A DNA stretch of 10,144 nucleotides from HB2-32-21 sp040235495 (GTDB lineage Bacteria > Pseudomonadota > Gammaproteobacteria > Pseudomonadales > Porticoccaceae). A program made the translations under genes and the position numbers. The DNA lies in the NCBI GenBank assembly GCA_040235495.1, contig JBECKV010000046.1:1-10144 (forward strand), read 5' to 3'. Below, one piece after another: positions 1 through 6,447 of the stretch (positions are counted from its first letter, which is position 1; each line of letters opens with the position of its first letter). The notes beneath the pieces are model-generated. The model had not been told where the DNA came from. It saw only the letters and a list, made by a program, of their open reading frames with translations, and did no database searches.

Positions 1-2
1 TC

Positions 3-167
3 TACCAGGGGTCCGAAGCAGCGCGAAGCGCTTCATGCAATTTAACGGATACGGTCGACTGCAATTTAGCCAGTCCAGATTGGACCAACTATCCGGATAC
101 CGGCTCCTGCCTGCGCGCGGCCCGACAACAGCAAAGCTACCAGCCATGCAACTACTATTTAGTGTGA
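3..167 (+). CDS. C-terminal end of an unrecognised Cys-containing protein (5' truncated by window edge)
   Basis: The frame is open from the window edge and ends at the TGA at 165-167, giving about 54 residues. The visible tail is hydrophilic and has four spaced cysteines (contexts ASC, VDC, GSC and QPC). It ends in aromatic-rich NYYLV, as a disulfide-stabilised secreted protein might. It converges on tesA with only 27 nt between the stops. Another plus-strand frame is also open here (to about 178), but its composition looks more random and basic. I do not recognise a family, and this could be chance. Confidence 0.35.
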   Translation, partial: YQGSEAARSASCNLTDTVDCNLASPDWTNYPDTGSCLRAARQQQSYQPCNYYLV

Positions 168-194
168 ACAGGCCCTAGTAAAAAAAAAGACTAT

Positions 195-899
195 CTACCG
201 TGCCGAGGGATATAGCGAGCGGCCACACAAGGCCGCCAACGCCCCATCAAGCACCTGGAGGGCATTATCAAGTAAGCGGGGCTGTGCTGCTTCATTGGGA
301 TGAATACCGTCCTCCTGCATTAAGGTGGGGTGTTCGGCAACGCCACTGAGGAAAAAATCCAGAAACGGTACCCCGGCCTGCTCAGCGGCATCGGCAATAG
401 CCCGCTCAAACAATTGCCGGTAGGTTTCGCCGTAGTTAGGGGGAATCAAAATCCCGAGCATGGCCACTTCGGCGCGCGCCGCTCTGGACAGTTTTATCAT
501 ATCCTCGAAGTTATGCCGCATCCGCGCCGGGGATAAGCCTCGCAGCCCGTCATTACCACCGAGTTCAATGACCACCAAGCCCGGCTTGTACCGGTCCAAC
601 AGATCCGGCAAACGCATCAGCCCCCCGGCGCTGGTCTCGCCACTGACGGACGCATTGTGGACTTTAATTTGCGGACAATCCCGGGCGAGTCGCGCTTCCA
701 GCATCGCCACCCAACCCTTTGACCGGTCGAGGCCGTAGGCCGCGCTGATACTGTCGCCGAGAATCAGCACGCCCCCGCTCGACGGGGGTCGATCAGCCGG
801 TCCAGCCTGAGTGTCGCCGGCATTATCGGCCCTGGCGCCAACCCCGGTGATCAACACGGTACTAACCAGTGAGAGCAGTGATAACCGTCTGATCGCCAT
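195..899 (-). CDS. tesA: Periplasmic SGNH hydrolase: lysophospholipase / arylesterase TesA
   Basis: This 234-residue protein belongs to the GDSL/SGNH hydrolase family that includes E. coli TesA (thioesterase I / lysophospholipase L1), which hydrolyses acyl esters and thioesters in the periplasm. All four family blocks are visible: GDS with nucleophile Ser50, SGE with Gly87, GGND with Asn116, and DGIHPN with Asp197 and His200. A signal peptide covers about residues 1-24 (basic MAIRR, hydrophobic core, then ARA). I chose the ATG at 897-899 because an AGGTGG Shine-Dalgarno lies 7 nt upstream and the signal peptide starts there. The frame extends upstream to 980, but that part reads antisense through a broken copy of ybbA. 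tesA is usually divergent from ybbA-ybbP; here the two starts are about 860 bp apart because of a decayed duplication. A T-run on the minus strand just after the stop has no convincing stem. Confidence 0.92.
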   Translation of the reverse strand: MAIRRLSLLSLVSTVLITGVGARADNAGDTQAGPADRPPSSGGVLILGDSISAAYGLDRSKGWVAMLEARLARDCPQIKVHNASVSGETSAGGLMRLPDLLDRYKPGLVVIELGGNDGLRGLSPARMRHNFEDMIKLSRAARAEVAMLGILIPPNYGETYRQLFERAIADAAEQAGVPFLDFFLSGVAEHPTLMQEDGIHPNEAAQPRLLDNALQVLDGALAALCGRSLYPSAR

Positions 900-975
900 C
901 AATAAACCACCTGATGTTAAACCCGCCAACTTTGATAGGCCCCACTCGCCGCGCAGGTCGCGGCAAAACCATCGC
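898..975 (+). pseudogene. Broken 5' fragment of ybbA (duplicate of the start of the gene at 1765)
   Basis: Bases 901-939 match 1768-1806, the first codons of intact ybbA, at about 34 of 39 positions. The shared peptide is N-K-P-P-D-(V/I)-K-P-A-x-F-D. Similarity resumes at about 950-975, around a shared CGGCAAAACC block. The start codon is ATC instead of ATG, and small indels shift the frame after about codon 13. Similarity then stops, before the Walker A motif, so there is no ATPase. The remnant now serves as the 5' leader of tesA. It is best explained by tandem duplication of the tesA/ybbA junction. Confidence 0.8.
907..912 (-). promoter_or_regulatory. Shine-Dalgarno of tesA
   Basis: AGGTGG on the minus strand lies 7 nt before the ATG at 897-899 and decides the tesA start. 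It sits inside the broken ybbA copy, where the same bases, read on the plus strand, encode part of the N-K-P-P-D peptide. No convincing -35/-10 pair was found upstream. Confidence 0.7.
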
Positions 976-996
976 CGCACCCTCTGAACAAGCCGC

Positions 997-1054
997 TGTC
1001 ACGGCACCATGATGTCATGGCACAAGAATGACAGGGCACAAGAATGTCACGGAA
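997..1054 (+). repeat. 16 bp tandem direct repeat, about 3.6 copies
   Basis: Units begin at 997, 1013, 1029 and 1045 (the last partial). The consensus is close to TGTCAYGGCACAAGAA, with units 2 and 3 the most alike. The period is exactly 16 bp and there are no spacers, so it is not a CRISPR array. It could be a slippage-generated minisatellite or a set of protein-binding sites upstream of tesA; the sequence alone does not decide. Confidence 0.8.
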
Positions 1055-1148
1055 AATCAGATCACCTCAAAAAAATTACTCGGGGCTTGGACTAAAAATC
1101 AAGTCGCCAATACGGGCCGAAGCGCTAAATGCATCACCACAGGCGCCC

Positions 1149-1256
1149 GCATCGATCCCGGCTCTCGCTTTTTATCAGGCGATCGGGCTGTGCGGATCCA
1201 ACGACCGTGTTCTGGACACTGGGGCCATTGAACTCCCGCACAGTAAATATCGCTAA
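1149..1256 (+). pseudogene. Possible C-terminal remnant of a GNAT acetyltransferase
   Basis: In the frame ending at the stop at 1254-1256, the last 35 or so residues read S-I-P-A-L-A-F-Y-Q-A-I-G-L, then a short linker and D-T-G-A-I-E-L-P. This resembles the C-terminal pattern of many GNAT N-acetyltransferases: an alpha-4 segment of the type A-x-x-F-Y-x-x-x-G-[FY], followed by the last strand with G-x-x-L-P. The upstream part lacks a recognisable acetyl-CoA site (R/Q-x-x-G-x-G/A), so any such gene is truncated. The match is short and made by eye; it may be chance. Confidence 0.28.
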
Positions 1257-1279
1257 CCACCCGGCTTGAGGGACATACT

Positions 1280-1304
1280 TTGCAGTGATCGGAAATCATT
1301 GCAA
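1280..1304 (+). terminator. Interrupted palindrome, possible weak terminator or operator
   Basis: TTGCAGTGAT (1280-1289) and ATCATTGCAA (1295-1304) form a 10 bp stem around a 5 nt loop. The single mismatch is a G-U pair in plus-strand RNA. It starts 24 nt after the stop of the putative remnant ending at 1256 and is followed by TGTATTTT, a poor U-tract. It could be an old intrinsic terminator or a dyad operator; neither is established. Confidence 0.35.
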
Positions 1305-1386
1305 CAGTGTATTTTCACAGGATTCGCTTGCACTCCGATGCCGGGACAAATCCCTTCGACGTGTTCCTGCCGTGGTATTGCCGGCG

Positions 1387-1446
1387 TAACCTGCAGGGGC
1401 AATAACCTTAGGGATAACCCGCAGGGACAATAACCCGTAGGAAAAA
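1387..1446 (+). repeat. TAACC-type tandem repeat, four units of 16/12/16/16 bp
   Basis: Units start at 1387, 1403, 1415 and 1431, each opening with TAACC. The first and third (TAACCTGCAGGGGCAA and TAACCCGCAGGGACAA) differ at only two bases. The second unit is shortened to 12 bp and the fourth is more diverged. The period equals that of the cluster at 997-1054, but the sequence is unrelated. The function is unknown. Confidence 0.7.
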
Positions 1447-1505
1447 TAAGGTGCCGGCGACGATGTCCAGGATACTACACTCGTATTTTTCAAAAAATCA
1501 CGCCC

Positions 1506-1764
1506 TTGGCCGCTCACTGGTTCGGCGCAGTCAGCTTTACCCAGGCGCAGGCTCGACCCGTCACGCCGCCGCAAGTCAACCCAGGTCTTTAACTTGTCAA
1601 TGGCGAAGGCTGCGCTGATACTGTCTCCCTGAATCTGTAAGGCCCTGATTAAGAAGGCTTGGGCAGACCGGAAATCCGCCACGCTGGCAACATACCCTGC
1701 GGCGCCGGCATCGGCCATGAACACAGCAGCAGGCAGTCAAAGTAGTCAAACCCGTCCGAGAGCA
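1506..1764 (-). pseudogene. Broken 5' fragment of tesA (decayed duplicate)
   Basis: On the minus strand the segment around 1570-1628 reads G-D-S-I-S-A-A-F-A-I-D-K-x-K-x-W-V, against G-D-S-I-S-A-A-Y-G-L-D-R-x-K-x-W-V in intact tesA. The V-S-G of block II follows at exactly the same spacing (23 residues from the Trp) at 1509-1517. Similarity then ends, so blocks III and V are absent. No start codon remains where tesA should begin (1764), and the signal-peptide region is scrambled. The distance from the GDS region to the junction is conserved to within about 4 bp between the copies. An open frame to 1296 exists, but its remainder is encoded by repeats and is not TesA-like. Confidence 0.8.
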
Positions 1765-2493
1765 ATGAATAAACCACCTGATATTAAACCCGCGGACTTC
1801 GATAGTCCCTTAATCGCAGCCCACGGTCTCGGCAAAACCGTCACCGGGCCCGACGGCGAACTGACCCTTCTGGAAGCGGTCGATTTCACCCTCGCCGCTG
1901 GCGAAAGCGTGGCCATCACCGGCCCGTCCGGGAGCGGCAAATCGACGTTGTTGGGTCTGCTGGCTGGACTGGATACGCCCACTAGCGGTGAAGTCCTGCT
2001 GGAAAACACGCCCTTCAGCCAGCTGGACGAAGATGCCCGCGCACTCCGACGGGGGCAATTATGCGCCTTTGTCTTCCAGCACTTTCACCTGGTCAATGAC
2101 CTCAATGCCCTGGAAAACGTCATGCTGCCGCTGGAGCTTAAAGGCGTAAATAACGCCCAGACCCGCGCCCGCCAATGGCTGGAGCGGGTGGGGCTGGCCG
2201 ACCGCCTGAAGCATTTCCCCACCACCCTCTCCGGCGGCGAGCAGCAACGGGTAGCGCTGGCGCGTGCCTTTGCGGTCGAGCCCAGACTGTTGTTTGCCGA
2301 TGAGCCCACCGGCAGTCTTGATCACGCCAATGGCAAACGCATAGGTGAGTTGTTATTTGAGTTAAACCGGGAGGCCGGCACCGCGCTGGTACTGGTTACC
2401 CACGATGACCACCTGGCCAGACGTTGCCAGCGACGGCTACGACTGGAAGCCGGTCGTCTGTACGAAACCACCGCGACGGCCGACGTGCAATGA
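1765..2493 (+). CDS. ybbA: ABC transporter ATP-binding protein YbbA (LolD/MacB-type)
   Basis: This 242-residue ATPase belongs to the lipoprotein-release/MacB class and should couple ATP hydrolysis to the YbbP permease at the inner membrane. Visible motifs are Walker A GPSGSGKS (53-60), Q-loop Gln105, signature LSGGEQ (155-160), Walker B LLFADE (175-180) and H-loop His213. The ATG at 1765 is preferred: the earlier in-frame ATG at 1717 has no Shine-Dalgarno and adds 16 residues encoded by the tesA remnant, and the copy at 898 shows homology beginning here. The upstream GAGAG is a weak, close ribosome site. Its stop overlaps the start of ybbP (ATGA), implying translational coupling. The cargo of YbbA-YbbP is not established; association with tesA suggests a lipid- or envelope-related job. 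Confidence 0.92.
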   Translation: MNKPPDIKPADFDSPLIAAHGLGKTVTGPDGELTLLEAVDFTLAAGESVAITGPSGSGKSTLLGLLAGLDTPTSGEVLLENTPFSQLDEDARALRRGQLCAFVFQHFHLVNDLNALENVMLPLELKGVNNAQTRARQWLERVGLADRLKHFPTTLSGGEQQRVALARAFAVEPRLLFADEPTGSLDHANGKRIGELLFELNREAGTALVLVTHDDHLARRCQRRLRLEAGRLYETTATADVQ

Positions 2494-4943
2494 GTCAGTT
2501 GCTGCGCCCGTGGCGGGAACGGGCTTTTCAAATACTGGCTCTTGCCCTGGCAATTGCCGGGTTCAGCCTCGCTTCGGTTTTCCTGCTCCAGGCGGAACTG
2601 GAAAAGCGCTTTGCCGTGCGTACGGCGGAAATGCTCGGCGGCGAACTGGTTTTAACCGGCACCCAAGCTCCGGAGGATGCGCAACAAGCGTTACTGGCCA
2701 CGACCGGTAACACCCTGAAAACCAGCGCGGTCGTCGATTTTTCGACCGTGCTGGTACACCAGGGAGAACTGCTGCTGGTCAGCGCCCGGGCCGTCGATGC
2801 CAACTATCCCTTGTACGGCGCAATCCAGCTCGCGCAGACCCGGTTTGGACCCTCTGTTGATGGCGCCAACGGTCCGCCTGCCGGTGAGCTGTGGGTCGCC
2901 GATCAGGTACTCGATCGCCTGGCGCTGAAGCTGGGCGACATCATTAAAGTCGGTAACAGAGCGTTGAGGGTCTCGGCGATCATTCGCCAATTGCCCGATC
3001 AAAGCGCCGGCTTCTATAGCATGAATCCGCGCGTGGTTTTCAACGCCAGGGAACTGGAGGCCACCGGCGTCATCGGTCCCGGCACCCGTCTTAGATACCG
3101 GCAACTGATCGCTGGGACACCGGAACAGGTCGAGCACCTGTCCGCCGCGCTGAAATCAGGCCTGAGAGCGGATCAGCGTCTCGAAGACGTGGAACATGCC
3201 GCTGTGCGCTCCATGGGGCCGCTGCGTCAGCTCACCCTTTGGGCGAACCTGGCGGTACTGCTGATCAGCGTTCTCTGTGGCGCGACGGTTTATCTGGCCA
3301 CGTCCCAAAGAGTGGAACAGCGCGCCCGACTGGCCGGTTTGCTGCGCAGCTTCGGCGCGCCGCGCCGGCAAATCCTGCAACGGATTCTGGGCGGAGAATT
3401 TGTCGCCGTGCTGCCTCCCGCGCTCATCGGCTGTGTGCTCGGCGTGGCTTTCATTGCCCTGCTCCACCACCTGCTCGACTGGCAGGGGCCATTGGCCGCG
3501 ACGGGTGGCCGGTGGCTGATTATTTTGTTCGCACCGCTGGTGTTGTGGCTGGCCTTTGCCCTGCCCCGGCTGAGCGCGCTGGTGCGTATCCCTGCCATCG
3601 AAATATTGAACCGGCGCAATGCCTCCAGGCTCCTGTCGACGCATGTCGAGCTTAGCGCCGCACTGGCGGCACCAGTACTGCTCGCGGGCCTGCTCACCCG
3701 TTCCCTGGCCGAGCTCGGTAGTCTGCTGGGCCTGCTGGTAGCGCTTGGCGTGGGCCTGCCTGCCCTGCTCTGGCCCATGCTGAAAGCCCTCGACCTCGCC
3801 AGCACCAGACTGCCCTTGGCTGCCCGCCTCGCTATCCGTCGCCTGAGCCGAAGACCGACGCTGACGCTGCCATTACTGGCCGCCCTTACCCTGGCCATGG
3901 CCATCATTGCGCTGGCGGGACAAACCGGCACCCGATTGCTCGACGACTGGCGCACCCGCTTGCCGGAAAAAGCGCCCAATTACTTTGTCCTCAATCTGTT
4001 TGAGCGCGATTTGAGCACCTTTAACGGCTGGCTGGCTCGGCACGATGCCGTCGCCCAACCCCTCTACCCCATCGTCCGCGGGCGCCTGAGCGAAATCAAC
4101 GGTGAACCGATTACAGCCGCGGTTACCAAGGAAAGGGAAGACAACCATGAATCCATGAATCGCGACCTGGCGCTCACGGAAGCCGCCGACATGCTTGCCA
4201 GTAACAAGATCATCGCTGGCCGGTGGCATCCGGCCCCCGGCACCGTTTCCGTCGAGCAGGAACTGGCCGAACGCCTGGGGCTGGATATAGGCGACCATCT
4301 GGTCTTTACCACAAGCCGGGGTTTGCTGAGCGCCGAGATCGCCAGTATCCGTGCCGTTGACTGGGATACCTTCGAACCCAATTTTTATTTCATGTTTCAC
4401 CCCGGCGGCCTGAGCAATCAGGACATTACCTGGCTGACCGGCTTCTGGCTCGCCGATGGCGCCGGCAAGCGCCTGGCTGAATTGATGGAAAGCCTGCCTC
4501 ATATCACCCTGCTGGACGTCAACACCCTGCTCGACAAGGCCAACGAGATTATCGCCCAGGCCAGCGGTGCAACCGCATTACTCGCGGTGCTGCTGGTGTC
4601 GGCGGCGGTGCTTGTGCTTATCGCGGCCCTGCTGGGCGGTCAGGCCCAGCGCGGGCGGGATAACGCGCTGTTGCGCACCCTGGGCGGCAATCGCTCGCTC
4701 CTGTACCGCGTGGTCTGGCTGGAGTTTCTCTGCCTCTGCGCCAGCGCCGCTCTCGCCGCGATAGTGATTGCCCTGATCTCCCTCTACCCCTTGACCAGCC
4801 GCCTGCTGAACGACCTGCCCGATCTGTCCTGGTGGCAGGGCATACCCATGGCCATTGGATTGGCGGTGGCGATACTCGGCGTGCTCGCCAGCCGCGGAGC
4901 GCTGGAAAAACCGGCGCTGAGTTTATTGCGGGACGGGGGTTAG
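2490..4943 (+). CDS. ybbP: FtsX/MacB-family ABC permease YbbP
   Basis: This 817-residue inner-membrane permease matches the length and layout of E. coli YbbP (about 800 residues, two FtsX domains). Predicted membrane segments lie near residues 12-33, 250-270, 303-325, 340-360, 390-430 (two), 457-477, 693-717, 743-768 and 784-804. Large periplasmic domains occupy about 35-245 and 480-690. The cytoplasmic stretch after the second segment (QRARLAGLLRSFGAPRRQI) and its counterpart near 718-740 (NALLRTLGGNRSLLYR) are the coupling regions that meet the ATPase. The ATG at 2490 overlaps the ybbA stop; an upstream extension to 2424 only reads through ybbA out of frame. The gene is intact, without frameshift. 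Confidence 0.9.
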   Translation: MSQLLRPWRERAFQILALALAIAGFSLASVFLLQAELEKRFAVRTAEMLGGELVLTGTQAPEDAQQALLATTGNTLKTSAVVDFSTVLVHQGELLLVSARAVDANYPLYGAIQLAQTRFGPSVDGANGPPAGELWVADQVLDRLALKLGDIIKVGNRALRVSAIIRQLPDQSAGFYSMNPRVVFNARELEATGVIGPGTRLRYRQLIAGTPEQVEHLSAALKSGLRADQRLEDVEHAAVRSMGPLRQLTLWANLAVLLISVLCGATVYLATSQRVEQRARLAGLLRSFGAPRRQILQRILGGEFVAVLPPALIGCVLGVAFIALLHHLLDWQGPLAATGGRWLIILFAPLVLWLAFALPRLSALVRIPAIEILNRRNASRLLSTHVELSAALAAPVLLAGLLTRSLAELGSLLGLLVALGVGLPALLWPMLKALDLASTRLPLAARLAIRRLSRRPTLTLPLLAALTLAMAIIALAGQTGTRLLDDWRTRLPEKAPNYFVLNLFERDLSTFNGWLARHDAVAQPLYPIVRGRLSEINGEPITAAVTKEREDNHESMNRDLALTEAADMLASNKIIAGRWHPAPGTVSVEQELAERLGLDIGDHLVFTTSRGLLSAEIASIRAVDWDTFEPNFYFMFHPGGLSNQDITWLTGFWLADGAGKRLAELMESLPHITLLDVNTLLDKANEIIAQASGATALLAVLLVSAAVLVLIAALLGGQAQRGRDNALLRTLGGNRSLLYRVVWLEFLCLCASAALAAIVIALISLYPLTSRLLNDLPDLSWWQGIPMAIGLAVAILGVLASRGALEKPALSLLRDGG

Positions 4944-4960
4944 CATTCGCCGACGCGATA

Positions 4961-5022
4961 CTCGCTCAGGCCACTGGGCGGTCTCATTATCCCGCGCCTG
5001 ATCACCCGCGCCTGATAGCGAG
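4961..5022. repeat. Inverted repeat between convergent genes, with an internal 14 bp direct repeat
   Basis: CTCGCTCAGGC (4961-4971) is the reverse complement of 5010-5022 apart from a 2 nt bulge. CCCGCGCCTGAT occurs twice, at 4991-5002 and 5005-5016 (period 14 bp). The element sits in the 88 bp between the convergent ends of ybbP and the ferredoxin-reductase gene, where a shared terminator is expected. There is no U-tract and the loop is about 38 nt, so a classic intrinsic terminator is not supported. Confidence 0.4.
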
Positions 5023-5031
5023 CCTCGTACT

Positions 5032-6015
5032 TCAGCCAAAAACAATAAAAGCATCCGCGGAAATATCCGTCATGGCGGCACCGGCCATAAAACATTGTCG
5101 GCGCATTTTGCGGACAAAGGATTCGGCGCCGCAAAGATAAACACCATAGCCTTTCAGGTCGGGGAAGTTTCCGGCACAGTACTGATAAATGTCAGCCGTC
5201 CGGGTAGCGGCGCCGAGGCTTTGGTTACTACGGTTGTTTTGCACCAGAAAATCGACTTGCAGATTGGCATGGGTAGCGGCGAGTTCCTGTAACTGCCCCT
5301 GGCAATATAAACCGGAAGGCTCCGCCGCGCCGACCAGGACATTGATGGCAGCGCGGTGCCGGTGGTGCAAAGCATCCTTCAGCACGCCCAGCACTGGCGC
5401 CAGACCGGTACCTATCCCGGCCAGCAGCAGGGGCTGTCGTGGATTGCCCCTGTAGATACAGTTGCCCATGGGCCCAAGCAGGCTGAGGGATTGCCCCGGT
5501 TGCAAGTCACGGCACAACCAGGGGCTGAGTTCACCGCCCTCATGGTATTTGACGTGCAGCTCCAGCAGATTTTCAGCCATCACGTTTTCTTCCGGATGAC
5601 TGGCCAGGGAGTAGCTGCGCCCCGAGAGGGTGTCTTTGAGAATGGTGACGTATTGGCCGGGCTGGTAATCCAGTTGCGCGGCGATAAACAGGCGGTATAT
5701 GTCCGGAGCCAGTTGCTCCCGGCGCCGCAGGATGCCGCTGGTTCGTACTCCGGCGTTAGCCGGACGTCGCACATGCACGGTCCCTTCCGGTCGACACTGA
5801 CAGGCAAGAAAGTGGTTCAGTTTTTTTTGCGCGGCCGATAGCCCCTGCTGGCAGCCGCGGGCTATTTCCCGCTCGTCCATAAGCAGGACACAGGCCTGAC
5901 AGACACCGGCGCGGCAGCCGGAAGCGATCTCGCAACCCTGACGGTTCAGGGCATCGAGAACACTTTCACCGGGCTCGCGGCTATAAGCCCGATCCTCGAA
6001 AATAATGTCCGACAA
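5032..6015 (-). CDS. Ferredoxin-domain FAD/NAD(P)H oxidoreductase, probable haemoglobin reductase
   Basis: This 327-residue cytoplasmic reductase has two parts. Residues 1-85 are a plant-type [2Fe-2S] ferredoxin domain with C-x4-C-x2-C at 34, 39 and 42 and the fourth ligand at 72. Residues 90-327 are a ferredoxin-NADP reductase module with the FAD motif R-S-Y-S (133-136), the nucleotide motif G-I-G-T-G-L-A-P (200-207) and a C-terminal Y-L-C-G-A-E-S. It resembles reductase components of oxygenases and NqrF-like proteins. The start is TTG at 6013-6015: no ATG or GTG occurs in frame before a stop, and no clear Shine-Dalgarno is present, so translation is probably coupled to the haemoglobin gene ending 29 nt upstream. 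It probably re-reduces that haemoglobin; this role is inferred from position. Confidence 0.85.
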   Translation of the reverse strand: MSDIIFEDRAYSREPGESVLDALNRQGCEIASGCRAGVCQACVLLMDEREIARGCQQGLSAAQKKLNHFLACQCRPEGTVHVRRPANAGVRTSGILRRREQLAPDIYRLFIAAQLDYQPGQYVTILKDTLSGRSYSLASHPEENVMAENLLELHVKYHEGGELSPWLCRDLQPGQSLSLLGPMGNCIYRGNPRQPLLLAGIGTGLAPVLGVLKDALHHRHRAAINVLVGAAEPSGLYCQGQLQELAATHANLQVDFLVQNNRSNQSLGAATRTADIYQYCAGNFPDLKGYGVYLCGAESFVRKMRRQCFMAGAAMTDISADAFIVFG

Positions 6016-6044
6016 GACTGTGCAGCCGACTATTACGCGTCGCG

Positions 6045-6398
6045 TTAACGGTTGAGCACGTCATTTTTAGTGGTAGCCACGACAGCAATCACCTCATCGA
6101 TTTTGGCCCGGGGGACATTCAACTCTTCGAGGGTGGCAATCAGATCCTCGGCCACGGCGTTAAAATGTCCTTCGTTCAGGCCCATGTGTTTATGCGCCTC
6201 GCGCATATCCTTGCCGGAGTAGTTGTTGGGCCCACCCAGGGCCACGGTCAAAAAGGCTTTCTGCTTGGCGTGCTGGGCCTGCATATCGACGCTGTCGAAA
6301 AATTCACTCACCCGGTCATCGGCCAGGACTTTGCGGTAAAAAATATCAACTGCCGCATCGATGGCGGCGGCGCCGCCCAGTTCATCATATAAAGACAT
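6045..6398 (-). CDS. Group I truncated haemoglobin (TrHbN type), probable NO dioxygenase
   Basis: This 117-residue protein matches group I (N) truncated globins over its full length: opening L-Y-D-E-L-G-G, then F-Y-R-K-V-L-A-D-D-R-V, L-G-G-P-N-N-Y-S-G and M-R-E-A-H. By alignment from memory with cyanobacterial GlbN and Mycobacterium TrHbN, His69 is the proximal heme ligand, Tyr21 is B10 and Gln46 is E11. The Tyr/Gln pair stabilises bound O2 in TrHbN, which oxidises NO to nitrate. The ATG is preceded by AGAGGA at 6408-6413. It sits between a cytochrome c gene and a reductase gene, giving a plausible NO dioxygenase pair. O2 sensing or nitrite chemistry are alternatives. Confidence 0.92.
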   Translation of the reverse strand: MSLYDELGGAAAIDAAVDIFYRKVLADDRVSEFFDSVDMQAQHAKQKAFLTVALGGPNNYSGKDMREAHKHMGLNEGHFNAVAEDLIATLEELNVPRAKIDEVIAVVATTKNDVLNR

Positions 6399-6407
6399 GG
6401 AATTTAT

Positions 6408-6413
6408 TCCTCT
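6408..6413 (-). promoter_or_regulatory. Shine-Dalgarno of the truncated haemoglobin gene
   Basis: AGAGGA on the minus strand lies 9 nt before the ATG at 6396-6398. The bases GGAATAAATTCC overlapping it form a near-perfect short dyad. Confidence 0.65.
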
Positions 6414-6447
6414 GGCGTTTTTGGATTGGAAAAAAACAGTATCGTGA

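Larger units (their letters stand above)
976..1505. other. Non-coding stretch between the two duplication remnants
   Basis: About 530 bp holds no intact gene. It contains two tandem-repeat clusters (997-1054 and 1387-1446), a possible acetyltransferase C-terminal remnant (1149-1256) and an interrupted palindrome (1280-1304). The open frames crossing it are short, low in family-like features or partly made of the repeats. No transposase fragment or terminal inverted repeats were recognised, so the origin of this insert between the duplicate arms is unknown. Confidence 0.6.

Noticed and set aside
177..200. Intrinsic terminator of tesA at the T-run on the minus strand
   Set aside because: There is a run of T residues but no GC-rich stem before it, so it was not called.
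900..980. Longer N-terminus of TesA starting at 980
   Set aside because: The extra 27 residues are antisense to a broken ybbA copy and would bury the signal peptide; the ATG at 897-899 has a good Shine-Dalgarno.
1409..1418. Partial resemblance to an I-SceI homing site (TAGGGATAAC)
   Set aside because: Only about 10 of 18 bases match and they fall within the tandem repeat; no homing endonuclease gene is present.
997..1446. CRISPR-like array
   Set aside because: Repeats are head-to-tail without spacers, too short, and there are no cas genes.
1296..1724. Minus-strand open frame of 142 codons as an intact gene
   Set aside because: Only its first half resembles TesA, without catalytic blocks III and V; the rest is encoded by the TAACC repeats and lacks family features. 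It is treated as a tesA remnant.
1717..1764. Upstream ATG of ybbA at 1717
   Set aside because: No Shine-Dalgarno, and the added residues come from the decayed tesA copy; homology with the duplicate begins at 1765.
3156..3979. Long minus-strand open frames inside ybbP
   Set aside because: They are antisense shadows of a well-supported membrane protein; composition is Arg/Gln/Ser-rich without motifs.
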